Below are positions 40,864 to 49,433 of a DNA stretch of 64,000 nt, piece after piece. The translations under genes and the position numbers were made by a program. Source of the DNA: Sporocytophaga sp. (GTDB taxonomy: Bacteria > Bacteroidota > Bacteroidia > Cytophagales > Cytophagaceae); contig NZ_JAGHZZ010000009.1 in the NCBI RefSeq assembly GCF_017745095.1, positions 1-64,000 on the forward strand, given 5' to 3'. The notes beneath the pieces were generated by a model. That model did not search any database and was not told the origin of the DNA. It saw only the letters and a program-made list of their open reading frames with translations. Every line of letters starts with the position of its first letter. Position 1 is the stretch's first letter.

Positions 40864-42181
40864 GATTTTACTAGCACTCCTGATTTCTTTAACAGCTTTT
40901 CAGGCAACAGCTCAGTTAACGGAAAATTCACCTTATTCACGCTTTGGTTTAGGAGATCTTTATCCCACCGGTAGCATCAGGAATATTGGAATGGCAGGTG
41001 TCGGGGTCGCATCTCCGAACCTTGAGTATATCAACTTCCTGAACCCTGCCCTGCTTACAACAAATAGACGGCTGAATCTGGATACAACATTTAAATATAC
41101 CATGTTTGAAGGCGCATTGTATGGGGTGGGAAGGTCAATAAGTGACGGTACACTAAAGCAACAGAGTAAGTCTGTCAATTTTCAATATCTAAATATTGCT
41201 TTTCCTATTTCTAACCGTTGGACAACAAGTATTAGCCTTAACCCATACAGCAATATGAGTTACGATTATTACAATAACGTTGGATTTGACACAAGCGGAA
41301 TAGCTGTAAGTACATCCAATATTGGTACAGGTGGAGTTTATACACTTAACTTTGCCAATGGTGTGGATTTAACGAAAAATTTCTCCGCCGGCTTAACAGC
41401 ATCCTATGTTTTTGGCTCAACAAATGAGGATTATTTCACTCAGCTTACTTCTCTTGACCTTTCTGTACAGGATCAGAAATATGGAATTCACCAGAGAACT
41501 TCTTATTCGGGATTTAATTTTAAGCCAGGTTTGGCATACAGAAATGTTTTGAAAGCGGCTACCAAAGAAGAAGAGGAGCATATTTATTATAACCTTGGCG
41601 CGACCTATGATTTTTCTGCTGGTTTAACATCCAGAAGAGAACAGGTCAGGCAAATAAAAACTGATAAAGATGCTTTGAGCGAAGATTCTACTATTAGTAA
41701 TGTTAAGATGAATGCGGTGCTGCCCTCAAAACTATCAGTAGGTTTTAGCATCGATAAGCCTGTTGATTGGAGTATTGGTGTCGATTTTACCTATTTGAGC
41801 TATAGTAAATACAAAAATTTCGATGCAGGAATAGATAATTTTAAAAATGGCTATAAAATTGCTCTTGGGGGTGAATACAAACTGAAGGGTCAGGAAGTGA
41901 TGAAAATGCCTATATTAAGAGCAGGATTTGCATATCAGAAAACACCATTCTTTTTCAATGGAACTCAACTAAATGATTTTTCTGTTTCAATTGGCGGTTC
42001 AATACCTGTTGGCCGCAAAGATGCAAGATATAAGTCCAAACCTTTGTCAAGGCTGAATGTCGCTTTGGTTGCTGGCCAGAGAGGCACAACCAATGATGGA
42101 CTTATTCGTGACAGGTATTTCCAGGTATATCTTAGTTTCCAAACCATTGACAAATGGTTTGAGCGTAGAAGAATTGAATAA
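40847..42181 (+). CDS. Outer-membrane beta-barrel protein (coaX-lptC locus)
   Basis: The protein has 444 residues. A signal peptide spans residues 1-23 (ending FQATAQ). ENSPYSRFGLGDLYPTGSIRNIGMAGVGVA follows in two steps, an N-terminal pattern common to PorV/FadL-like barrels of Bacteroidota. The rest consists of alternating amphipathic strands with aromatic girdles, ending in a strand with a terminal aromatic-rich segment (YFQVYLSFQTIDKWF). The start ATG lies inside coaX. Transport of a lipid or hydrophobic compound is the likely role, but the exact substrate is unknown. Confidence 0.8.
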   Translation: MRDFYRILLALLISLTAFQATAQLTENSPYSRFGLGDLYPTGSIRNIGMAGVGVASPNLEYINFLNPALLTTNRRLNLDTTFKYTMFEGALYGVGRSISDGTLKQQSKSVNFQYLNIAFPISNRWTTSISLNPYSNMSYDYYNNVGFDTSGIAVSTSNIGTGGVYTLNFANGVDLTKNFSAGLTASYVFGSTNEDYFTQLTSLDLSVQDQKYGIHQRTSYSGFNFKPGLAYRNVLKAATKEEEEHIYYNLGATYDFSAGLTSRREQVRQIKTDKDALSEDSTISNVKMNAVLPSKLSVGFSIDKPVDWSIGVDFTYLSYSKYKNFDAGIDNFKNGYKIALGGEYKLKGQEVMKMPILRAGFAYQKTPFFFNGTQLNDFSVSIGGSIPVGRKDARYKSKPLSRLNVALVAGQRGTTNDGLIRDRYFQVYLSFQTIDKWFERRRIE

Positions 42182-42187
42182 TATTTA

Positions 42188-42718
42188 ATGAGAAAAGTCT
42201 TTTTATTTTTAACAGCCACAGTAATTCTCTTTTCCTGTCAGCAGGCTAAAACCTATGAACAGCTAAAGCCTTATGATGGTCCGGTAATGGAGGTGAATGA
42301 TATAGAAACAATTTATTCAGATTCCTCTGTCGTAAGGGTTAGATTAAAAGCACCCAAAGAATTAGAATTGCAAAATGGAGATAAGTTGTTTCCAAAAGGA
42401 GTATTTATTGAGTTTTTCGATAAAAAAGGGGTTAAAACGTCAACGCTGAGAGGAAATTCAGGGAAGTTGGAAAAGGAAAAGAATCTCTACAATGTTAAAG
42501 GAGCTGTGGAAATTAAAAGTATAGAACAGCAGAAGAAAATGAATAGTGAAGAATTATTCTGGGACCCTGGTAAGGATGAAGTTTATTGTGATACAAACAC
42601 TTTTGTAACAATCACCACACCTACAGAGATTCTGATGGGAAGAGGTCTTAAAACAAATCAGAATTTTACTTCCTATAAAATTTTGCATCCTACAGGAGTT
42701 ATTGACGTTACCGAATAA
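42188..42718 (+). CDS. lptC: LPS export periplasmic protein LptC
   Basis: The protein has 176 residues. An N-terminal lipobox-like segment (VILFSCQQ) suggests a lipoprotein form, as is usual in Bacteroidota, rather than the bitopic form of enterics. The beta-jellyroll body contains KGVFIEFFDKKGVKTSTLRGNSGKL and YNVKGAVEIKS, the LptC signature. It carries LPS from the LptBFG complex to LptA in the periplasm. It lies 6 bp after the barrel protein gene. Confidence 0.88.
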   Translation: MRKVFLFLTATVILFSCQQAKTYEQLKPYDGPVMEVNDIETIYSDSSVVRVRLKAPKELELQNGDKLFPKGVFIEFFDKKGVKTSTLRGNSGKLEKEKNLYNVKGAVEIKSIEQQKKMNSEELFWDPGKDEVYCDTNTFVTITTPTEILMGRGLKTNQNFTSYKILHPTGVIDVTE

Positions 42719-42725
42719 ATTGAAA

Positions 42726-42944
42726 ATGAAACTTCTGGGAACAATAATATTTTCATTAGGCGTTGTGTTCCTGCTTATAGGAATTCACCAGGCAATGACA
42801 GTGGGGTTCAAAGAAAGCTACTGGCTTTTCATGTTATGTTTTATGATGCTGATGTGTTTTCAATGGGTAAAGTCGAAAAGTCCTGGAAAGCAAGAGTATA
42901 AAGAAAAGGAAGAGTCTTCAAAGAAAGTTAGGGTTAAGAAATAA
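42726..42944 (+). CDS. Small two-helix membrane protein after lptC
   Basis: 72 residues from ATG 42726 (a TTG at 42702 is less likely as it overlaps lptC). Two helices (residues 4-20 and 28-47) are followed by a strongly charged Lys/Glu tail (KSKSPGKQEYKEKEE). It is 7 bp after lptC, so in the same operon. No family recognised; conserved operon position suggests an envelope role. Confidence 0.6.
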   Translation: MKLLGTIIFSLGVVFLLIGIHQAMTVGFKESYWLFMLCFMMLMCFQWVKSKSPGKQEYKEKEESSKKVRVKK

Positions 42945-42970
42945 ATAATTTTATTTCAGAGGTTTATTGA

Positions 42971-43003
42971 TTTTGATTTTGAAAATTAATAATAGTATTT
43001 TTG
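42971..43003 (+). promoter_or_regulatory. Bacteroidota-type promoter of the PpiD-like gene
   Basis: TTTTG (42971-42975), 20 bases, TATTTTTG (42996-43003). The predicted start lies near 43010, giving a leader of about 25 bases. Confidence 0.65.
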
Positions 43004-43033
43004 CGGTTCTTTAAAAGAAATTATAATTAAGCA

Positions 43034-45139
43034 ATGGCAATTTTTAACAAAATTAATCAGCATTCCGGGGTTGTTGTAGGAATCGTGGCCGTAGGTCTGG
43101 TTCTTTTCTTGGTGGGAGGCGAGGTTTTCGGACCAAATTCCTATTTCCGTAACAGATCCAAAAATGTAGGAGAAATCGCCGGAAAAAGTATTTCCGCTGA
43201 AGATTTCCAAAAAAAGGTAGACGAAACAGAAGCTGACTATGTCCTGAGAACAGGCAGAAGTATTGGCGAAAGTGAAAGACCTTCTATTATTGAACAGGCA
43301 TGGAATGCAAAAATATTTGATATTGCTTATGCAAAGCAGTTTGAAAAACTGGGCCTTACCGTTACTAACGATGAGCTATATGACATGGTTCAAGGCGAGC
43401 ATATTCACCCTACTGTAATCCAGTTATTTTCTAATCCTCAGACACAACAGTTTGATAAAGCTTTCCTAAAAGAATTCTTTAATAAATTTAAAGAAAGAGA
43501 TCCTCGTGATCAGCAACTGTGGTACAGTATTGAAAGAGGCATTAAAGAAGAAAGACTTAGAACTAAATATCTTAACCTTTTCAGAAAATCTGTTTATGTG
43601 ACCTCTGAAGAAGCAAAAAGAGATTATAACAGTCAGAACACTAAAGCTGAAGCTAAATATTTATATGTTCCTTTTTATGCCGTTGCGGACAGCCTTGTTA
43701 AAGTTACTGACGATATGTTGTCTGATTATCTGAACAAGCATAAGAATGAGTTCAAAGTTGAAGCAGGAAGATCATTTGACTATGTTACTTTCAGCATTAA
43801 ACCAAGCAGCGAAGATAGCGCAGCGTTTAAACAAGAACTAGCGGAAGTTAAGAAGGAATTTGCAACTTCTCAGAATGACACTTTATTTATTCAGACAAAT
43901 TCTGATAATCCTGTTCCTCCTTCATTCAAAACTTTCGGAGAACTACCTGAAGAGTTGAAAAACATTGCTAACAATGTTGTTATTGATAGCATTTATGGTC
44001 CTTTTATTACAGCTGGTAAAGTTCAGTTGTACAAGATTAATGATATAAAATCTGATTCTGTTTCTTACGCAAAGGCAAGTCATATCCTTTTTGACACAAG
44101 AAATAAATCTGCTGCTGAAAAAGATTCTTTGAAGAAAAAAGCAAACGATGTCCTTAATCAGATTAAATCAGGTGCTGACTTTGCTCAAATGGCAAGAATG
44201 TACGGATCTGACGGAACTGCTTCAAGAGGTGGTGATCTGGGCTGGTTTAGCCAGGGTCAAATGGTGAAGCCTTTTAGTGATGCTGTATTCCAGGCCTCTT
44301 CAGCGGGGTTACTTCCAAAGTTAACTGAGACAGAGTTCGGTTACCATATCATCAAAGTAACAGGTCCTAAAAACAATAAGAAATATCTTGTAGCTCTTGT
44401 TGAGAAGGACATTGTAGCTTCTGAAGCAACAAAAGATGCCGCTTTCAGAAAAGCAGATGAATTTGCTAATTCTATTAAAGATACTGCTGACTTTAATGCA
44501 AGAGTAAAAGCAGATACCTTGCAAAAATTCACAGCCACTAATATCAGAAAATCTGACAGATATGTAAACAACCTTTCAAATGCGAGACAAATTGTAAGAT
44601 GGGCTTTCAATGATGCAGACCTAGAAGAAGTTTCTTCTGTTTTCTCATTGGATGATCAGTATGTAGTTGCGATTTTAACAGGAGAAAGAGAAGAAGGTAT
44701 CGCATCTGTGAATGATGTAAAAGATGAGCTTACTGCCAAAGTGAGAAATGAAGAGAAAGCAAGACTTATTACTGAAAAGCTTTCAAAACTTTCTGGTTCG
44801 TTTGAGAAGATTGCAGCTGAATTTGGTCCTGGTGCTACTTCTGGAGCTGCTCCTGATGTAACCCTTTCCTCTAATTCAATTGCAGCTATTGGTTATGATC
44901 CAGTAGCAGTAGGAAAGTTATTCGGCTTGCAAAAAGGTGCGAAGACAGGTCCGTTTAAAGGTGAATATGGTGTAATCAATCTTGAGCTTGTAAGTTTGAC
45001 TCCTGCTCCTGAAATAGCTGATTACTCTAAATATAAAAATGATCTGATCAATCAAAGAATAGGAAGAGTTGATTACAGTGTGGATGAGGCAATCAGAAAG
45101 AATTCCGATATCGTTGATAATAGAGTTAAATTCTTTTAA
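43034..45139 (+). CDS. PpiD/SurA-like peptidyl-prolyl isomerase
   Basis: The protein has 701 residues. A single N-terminal membrane helix (residues 13-33) anchors it, followed by a SurA_N-like helical region (EIAGKSISAEDFQKKVDE). A parvulin domain occupies about residues 340-440 (ASHILFDTRN, GSDGTASRGGDLGWFSQGQMV, TEFGYHIIKV). A further helical region and C-terminal domain follow. It assists folding of exported and outer-membrane proteins at the periplasmic face of the inner membrane. It has its own promoter and a strong terminator, so it is probably a single-gene unit. Confidence 0.92.
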   Translation: MAIFNKINQHSGVVVGIVAVGLVLFLVGGEVFGPNSYFRNRSKNVGEIAGKSISAEDFQKKVDETEADYVLRTGRSIGESERPSIIEQAWNAKIFDIAYAKQFEKLGLTVTNDELYDMVQGEHIHPTVIQLFSNPQTQQFDKAFLKEFFNKFKERDPRDQQLWYSIERGIKEERLRTKYLNLFRKSVYVTSEEAKRDYNSQNTKAEAKYLYVPFYAVADSLVKVTDDMLSDYLNKHKNEFKVEAGRSFDYVTFSIKPSSEDSAAFKQELAEVKKEFATSQNDTLFIQTNSDNPVPPSFKTFGELPEELKNIANNVVIDSIYGPFITAGKVQLYKINDIKSDSVSYAKASHILFDTRNKSAAEKDSLKKKANDVLNQIKSGADFAQMARMYGSDGTASRGGDLGWFSQGQMVKPFSDAVFQASSAGLLPKLTETEFGYHIIKVTGPKNNKKYLVALVEKDIVASEATKDAAFRKADEFANSIKDTADFNARVKADTLQKFTATNIRKSDRYVNNLSNARQIVRWAFNDADLEEVSSVFSLDDQYVVAILTGEREEGIASVNDVKDELTAKVRNEEKARLITEKLSKLSGSFEKIAAEFGPGATSGAAPDVTLSSNSIAAIGYDPVAVGKLFGLQKGAKTGPFKGEYGVINLELVSLTPAPEIADYSKYKNDLINQRIGRVDYSVDEAIRKNSDIVDNRVKFF

Positions 45140-45162
45140 CAATTAGTTGTCAAAATAAAGCA

Positions 45163-45197
45163 TAAAAAAAACCTGAGAATTTTCTCAGGTTTTTTTT
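45163..45197. terminator. Bidirectional terminator
   Basis: AAAAAAACCTGAGAA-TT-TTCTCAGGTTTTTTT is a near-perfect stem with A- and T-tracts, serving the PpiD-like gene on the plus strand and the murQ operon on the minus strand. Confidence 0.92.
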
Positions 45198-45204
45198 ATG
45201 CTTT

Positions 45205-45771
45205 TTATGAAAGCCTTAGAGTGATATTTTTCTTTACAGCTTCATAGAACTGTAGCGGTGGCATTGTCCTCCAGTTAGTGATTTCAAGAGTGCCGCCAAA
45301 GTTGATATAATAGTCTAGGCGAAATTTTTTCCATTCATCAAGAACAAAATCTCTGAAGTTTACAGCAGCAATCCATCCATCTTCTACATCTTCAAACCAT
45401 TCTTCATAATAGCAATCATCCGAACCGTGAAAGTTAAGAATGTTTTCTCCCAAAAGAATAAACTGATTTATTCCTTCTCCAAGTAAATGATCAATGACAT
45501 TCCGTTTAAAATGCATAATATCATTGTGGAGGGTGTCATTCCATTCTCCGAACATTTCAAGTATTGCGATCCCTTTTTCATAATTGATAAAAAGGATTTT
45601 TAAATAAAGTGTATCGGACCCTATGTAATCCCATAGCGGATGAATGAAGTATCCATAAATGTTATTGGTATATCCCTGCATATTGTATTCTACTCCATGG
45701 AAAGGAGATCGTTCATCATCTGCAGGGTTGTAGTAGTTTTCCCAGTTATAAAATGGTTCTATCTCATGCAT
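45205..45771 (-). CDS. Conserved-looking protein of unknown function in the murQ operon
   Basis: The protein has 188 residues with no signal peptide or membrane segment. It is rich in aromatic and acidic residues, including NWENYYNPADDERSPFHG, YGYFIHPLWDYIG and DDCYYEEWFEDVEDGW. It has no recognisable catalytic motif. Its start overlaps the end of murQ by 8 bp, so it is translated from the same mRNA. The role may concern muropeptide sugars or be unrelated. Confidence 0.7.
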   Translation of the reverse strand: MHEIEPFYNWENYYNPADDERSPFHGVEYNMQGYTNNIYGYFIHPLWDYIGSDTLYLKILFINYEKGIAILEMFGEWNDTLHNDIMHFKRNVIDHLLGEGINQFILLGENILNFHGSDDCYYEEWFEDVEDGWIAAVNFRDFVLDEWKKFRLDYYINFGGTLEITNWRTMPPLQFYEAVKKNITLRLS

Positions 45772-46573
45772 GTTTCCTGTACCAGTCTATAGCTTTTCTC
45801 ACGCTTCCTTGTTCTTCCAGAAGACGTGCAGCTTTTTCGGTTTCAATCTTTAACTCATCCACGATCATTTTAATTCCTCTTTCGATGAGTTTTTCATTAC
45901 TAAGCTGCATGTCTACCATTTTGTTTCCTTTAACTCTCCCGAGCTGGATCATAACGGATGTACTGATCATGTTAAGGACAAGCTTTTGTGCAGTCCCGGC
46001 TTTCATTCTTGTGCTACCGGTAACGAATTCTGGTCCTGTAATTACTTCTACAGGAAAGTGAACTTGTTCAGCGAGTGGCGAATCGGGATTGCAAGTAATG
46101 CATCCAGTTGTCAAATTATTACCGCGAGCGGTTTTAACACCTTCCACAACATAAGGCGTAGTGCCGGATGCTGCTATACCTACTACTACATCTTTCGAAG
46201 TAACATTGTAAAGTTGTAGGTCAATCCATGCTTGCTGTTCGTCGTCTTCAGCAAACTCTACTGCTTTGCGCAAAGCGATATCACCTCCGGCAATAAGTCC
46301 TATTACCCAATCTTCCGGAACTCCGAAAGAAGGAGGACACTCTGAAGCATCCAATACGCCAAGTCTTCCGCTGGTACCTGCTCCTATGTAAAAAAGCCTG
46401 CCTCCGGCTTTCATTTTTTCAACGATTGCGGAGACAAGCTTTTCAATTTGTGGGATTGCCTTTTCAACGGCAATCGGAACAGTTATATCTTCCTGATTTA
46501 TATTTCTAAGAAGTTCACCAACAGACATTTTTTCAAGGTCGTTAAACCTTGACGATGTCTCAGTGATGCGCAT
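45764..46573 (-). CDS. murQ: N-acetylmuramic acid 6-phosphate etherase
   Basis: About 269 residues from the ATG at 46573, which begins RITETSSRFNDLEKMS, the normal family start. A longer frame upstream overlaps the kinase gene and is not needed. The SIS-domain motif RLFYIGAGTSGRLGVLDASE is followed by FGVPEDWVIGLIAGGD and TGSTRMKAGTAQKLVLNM. It removes the lactyl ether from MurNAc 6-phosphate, giving GlcNAc 6-phosphate. The start overlaps the upstream kinase by 14 bp. This joins cell-wall sugar recycling with the anmK gene at 39 kb. Confidence 0.96.
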   Translation of the reverse strand: MRITETSSRFNDLEKMSVGELLRNINQEDITVPIAVEKAIPQIEKLVSAIVEKMKAGGRLFYIGAGTSGRLGVLDASECPPSFGVPEDWVIGLIAGGDIALRKAVEFAEDDEQQAWIDLQLYNVTSKDVVVGIAASGTTPYVVEGVKTARGNNLTTGCITCNPDSPLAEQVHFPVEVITGPEFVTGSTRMKAGTAQKLVLNMISTSVMIQLGRVKGNKMVDMQLSNEKLIERGIKMIVDELKIETEKAARLLEEQGSVRKAIDWYRKHA

Positions 46574-47423
46574 GCACGTATTCTTTTTTATAATGATAAT
46601 CTGTAAGAGATTCCATCGGATCACCTACGATATTTCCGATTGTTACGCCTTTATCAGCTGCTACTTTGTATAGTACATCACTTAGATAGTGTGCAATAGA
46701 ACCAACAAAATTAACAGGAAGGGTTTTAGCTCCTTCGTATCTCAATATTGATCTGTCAAACATCAACTCAAAGTTGTGGTAGGCAAGATTAAATAAATAT
46801 GGATCTTTTTGGTTTTCTGCAACAAATCTTGCGAAAGAAGCCAGATATCTGTTAGGAAAAGGTTTTGTGTAAACTTTATCTAACATGTCAGCTTGTCTGT
46901 CTGGAGTAAATTCCTCAAACTTCTTTGAAATATGTGCCGGCATTGCTTCTCTGATGTATTCTCTGATAACCATTCTGCCTAGGTATCCGCCACTACCTTC
47001 ATCACCAAGGAATAAACCAAGACTGTGAATGTTTTTTGTAACATCTTTTCCATCATATGAACAAGTGTTGGAACCTGTTCCGGAAATGCAGGCAATACCA
47101 GGAGTATCTCCAAGAGCAGCTTTTGCAGCAGCAAGAAGATCATGATCAACCATTACTTCAGTTCCAGGAAAAGCTTTACGGATGGCAATTGCTACCTGCT
47201 CTCTTTGTTCCAAAGCTTCGCATCCTGCACCGTAAAAGAATATTTTCTCAATTTTTTTGGAACCTAACTGAGGTATCAAGTCGTTTATCAGCGTCTGATA
47301 AATATCTTCAGTGCTTTGATAATACGGGTTGAATCCAACAGTTTTTGCTGTAGACCTGTTATTGTCTTTGTCGACAATAACCCAGTTTGTTTTGGTTGAA
47401 CCGCTGTCTGCAATTACTATCAT
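46560..47423 (-). CDS. BadF-family N-acetylhexosamine kinase (MurK/NagK-like)
   Basis: The protein has 287 residues. ASKHA-type phosphate motifs are visible: VIADSGSTKTNWVIVD at the N terminus and CISGTGSNTCSY near residue 115, then LGLFLGDEGSGGYLGR. This is the BadF/BcrA ATPase family, which includes GlcNAc kinases and the MurNAc kinase MurK. Because the gene overlaps murQ, MurNAc or GlcNAc is the likely substrate. Which one cannot be told from sequence alone. It is first in a three-gene operon with murQ and the 188-aa protein. Confidence 0.87.
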   Translation of the reverse strand: MIVIADSGSTKTNWVIVDKDNNRSTAKTVGFNPYYQSTEDIYQTLINDLIPQLGSKKIEKIFFYGAGCEALEQREQVAIAIRKAFPGTEVMVDHDLLAAAKAALGDTPGIACISGTGSNTCSYDGKDVTKNIHSLGLFLGDEGSGGYLGRMVIREYIREAMPAHISKKFEEFTPDRQADMLDKVYTKPFPNRYLASFARFVAENQKDPYLFNLAYHNFELMFDRSILRYEGAKTLPVNFVGSIAHYLSDVLYKVAADKGVTIGNIVGDPMESLTDYHYKKEYVHAHH

Positions 47424-47461
47424 CGTTTAATTTTTTATTTATTGGGAAATATTACAAATTA

Positions 47462-47707
47462 TCAAGGCTTCAATATACCTACAATTTTAAATTTATCAAA
47501 AACATTCTCATTATGAGGAGCGTCTTTCATTTCTTCCGTTAAATCCTGTCCCGCCCAATGTTCATAATGCTTACCGCCTCTCCATAATCTTGATTTATTC
47601 AATTCATAAATAAAACCATTATAGGCGCACCAGATCTCTTCTTTATCTACTCCGTTTCGCAAGGCAAGCTGTGATCTTGTAAAAGTCGGGTAATCAGACA
47701 AATTCAT
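47462..47707 (-). CDS. Cytochrome b5-like heme/steroid-binding domain mini-protein
   Basis: The protein has 81 residues and is a stand-alone b5-type domain. It begins YPTFTRSQLALRNG, then WCAYNGFIYELNKSRLWRGGKHYEHWAGQDLT and DAPHNENVFDKFKIVG. This fits the predicted heme/steroid-binding family with the b5 core YNGxIYDxxxSxxWxxGxH. It is cytosolic, with no anchor. His residues in GGKHYEHW and DAPH are the candidate heme ligands. The start ATG overlaps the RDD gene stop (ATGA), so it is translated together with that membrane protein. Confidence 0.85.
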   Translation of the reverse strand: MNLSDYPTFTRSQLALRNGVDKEEIWCAYNGFIYELNKSRLWRGGKHYEHWAGQDLTEEMKDAPHNENVFDKFKIVGILKP

Positions 47708-48417
47708 AAAGACTTAAAAGCAGAGGTGGTGTTATAGTAATCCTTTAGAACGGTTTTCAATAACACGATAGGGTCCATTTGTGTTTGAATATCGAGTGCA
47801 GTTTTTATCTTTTTTGAAAGTTCGCCTGCTGGAATCATGTTACCAGAAGCTTCATAGACCTTTATTGCCTCTTTGATAATTTCCATATCTCGATCATTTA
47901 ACCTGTCAACACCGGTAAATACCGGAACATAGTTATTTTCCGGGTTCACAAAAAGCGTGTTATCCAGACTGTATTGTTTTTTTAGTCGAATTACAGTTGT
48001 GCCTGCCAGAAGATCCCCAAGCCTTTGTCCCTTCCGAGTTGCTGCTATAGTAAGCATGGCAACGCCACCATAGAAGAACAAATCAATGGGCCTGAGTACC
48101 CATCTTAGAAAGTAATTCAAAAAATTACATTCTTTACCATCAATTCTGACGACTTTTAAACCTCTGCTTTTCATCCCAGGCGATTGGCCATTCATAAATG
48201 TTTCAAACAATAGCTGATATAAAAAAGGCGGAATTGCAAAAAGGAAGTATACGAGCGGGTTATTACCTCCAATATAGCCTACAATAATTGCTAAAAGTAT
48301 AATGTATGAAATGATAATAAGATAATCCCTGAAATTTGCGACAATTCTATCCCAAATTGAGGCAATTTCGTATTCTATAACTACATTTTGTGGGGTTTGA
48401 ATCTTAAGGGTTTGCAT
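47704..48417 (-). CDS. RDD family membrane protein
   Basis: The protein has 237 residues. The RDD domain occupies residues 12-155: ASIWDRIVANFRDYLIII, QSPGMKSRGLKVVR, FLRWVLRPIDL and GQRLGDLLAGTTVIRLKK, the last with the conserved Asp. It has three or four membrane helices and a soluble C-terminal part of about 80 residues. RDD proteins are small transporter-like membrane proteins, some shown to be Na+(K+)/H+ exchangers. It is divergent from the SpoIIM-like gene across 45 bp, the usual neighbour in MoxR-type clusters. Confidence 0.9.
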   Translation of the reverse strand: MQTLKIQTPQNVVIEYEIASIWDRIVANFRDYLIIISYIILLAIIVGYIGGNNPLVYFLFAIPPFLYQLLFETFMNGQSPGMKSRGLKVVRIDGKECNFLNYFLRWVLRPIDLFFYGGVAMLTIAATRKGQRLGDLLAGTTVIRLKKQYSLDNTLFVNPENNYVPVFTGVDRLNDRDMEIIKEAIKVYEASGNMIPAGELSKKIKTALDIQTQMDPIVLLKTVLKDYYNTTSAFKSL

Positions 48418-48461
48418 CTCAGCAGAAAATTTATAAATTTTATGAAATATACTTATTTTTT

Positions 48462-49433
48462 ATGAGGGAAGCGGCTTTTATAAAGCAAAATTCGGAGAAG
48501 TGGAAAAAATTTGAAATCCTGCTGGGAGAAAGATATACAGGAGATCCTGATAAGTTATCAGAACTGTTTATTGAACTTACTGATGACCTATCGTATGCAC
48601 AAACTAACTATCCTTCAAGTAAAATTACTATATATCTTAATGACCTCACATTAAGAGTTCATGGAAATATTTATAAAAATAAAAAGGAAAAAAGTGGAAG
48701 GTTCTTCTCGTTCTGGAAGTCAGAACTTCCATTAACTATCTATAGAAATAGAAATGCACTCCTTGCCTCTCTTATTATCTTCGCGATATCTATTGCAATG
48801 GGAGTAATATCTGCATATTACGATGATTCTTTTGTTAGGATAATTCTCGGAGATAATTATGTAAATATGACGATCAGCAATATTGAAAGAGGTGACCCAA
48901 TGGCTGTGTATAAAGGAGAGGGTGAGACAAATATGTTTCTTTTCATTACTTTTAATAATATCAGAGTAGCATTCATGACCTTTGCCGCCGGTGTGGCATA
49001 TGCTTTAGGCACAGTTTACTTTCTATTTACCAATGGCGTTATGCTCGGGGCATTTCAGACTTTTTTTTACAAGTATGATTTGTTACTTCATTCCGTACTA
49101 ACTATTTGGATCCATGGTACAATAGAAATTTCTTCTATTGTAATTGCAGGAGGAGCAGGACTAGTACTTGGCAATTCATTGTTATTTCCTGGTACATATT
49201 CAAGGGGAGTTTCTCTGATGAGAGGTGCTCGAGAAGGTGCCAAGATAAGTTTGGGACTTGTCCCTTTGTTTATTGTAGCTGGCTTTTTAGAAGGCTTTGT
49301 TACTAGACATACAGAAATGCACAATGCCATAAAACTATTAATTATCCTGGTTTCCGCAGGCTTCATAATTTATTACTTTGTTTTCTATCCTAAATTAATT
49401 CACAACCGATACAACCATGCAACAAAAAATTAA
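48462..49433 (+). CDS. SpoIIM-like (stage II sporulation protein M) membrane protein
   Basis: The protein has 323 residues. A cytosolic N-terminal region of about 90 residues (REAAFIKQNSEKWKKFEILL) is followed by about six membrane helices. The SpoIIM motifs are MFLFITFNNIRVAFMTFAAG and WIHGTIEISSIVIAGGAGL. Despite the family name, this group is widespread in non-spore-formers, next to MoxR and DUF58 genes. It starts a plus-strand operon of six genes; the next ATG overlaps its end by 17 bp. Confidence 0.9.
   Translation: MREAAFIKQNSEKWKKFEILLGERYTGDPDKLSELFIELTDDLSYAQTNYPSSKITIYLNDLTLRVHGNIYKNKKEKSGRFFSFWKSELPLTIYRNRNALLASLIIFAISIAMGVISAYYDDSFVRIILGDNYVNMTISNIERGDPMAVYKGEGETNMFLFITFNNIRVAFMTFAAGVAYALGTVYFLFTNGVMLGAFQTFFYKYDLLLHSVLTIWIHGTIEISSIVIAGGAGLVLGNSLLFPGTYSRGVSLMRGAREGAKISLGLVPLFIVAGFLEGFVTRHTEMHNAIKLLIILVSAGFIIYYFVFYPKLIHNRYNHATKN

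Noticed and set aside
48462-49433. SpoIIM-like gene as a sign of sporulation
   Set aside because: This subgroup occurs with MoxR/DUF58 in many non-spore-formers, and no other sporulation genes are present.
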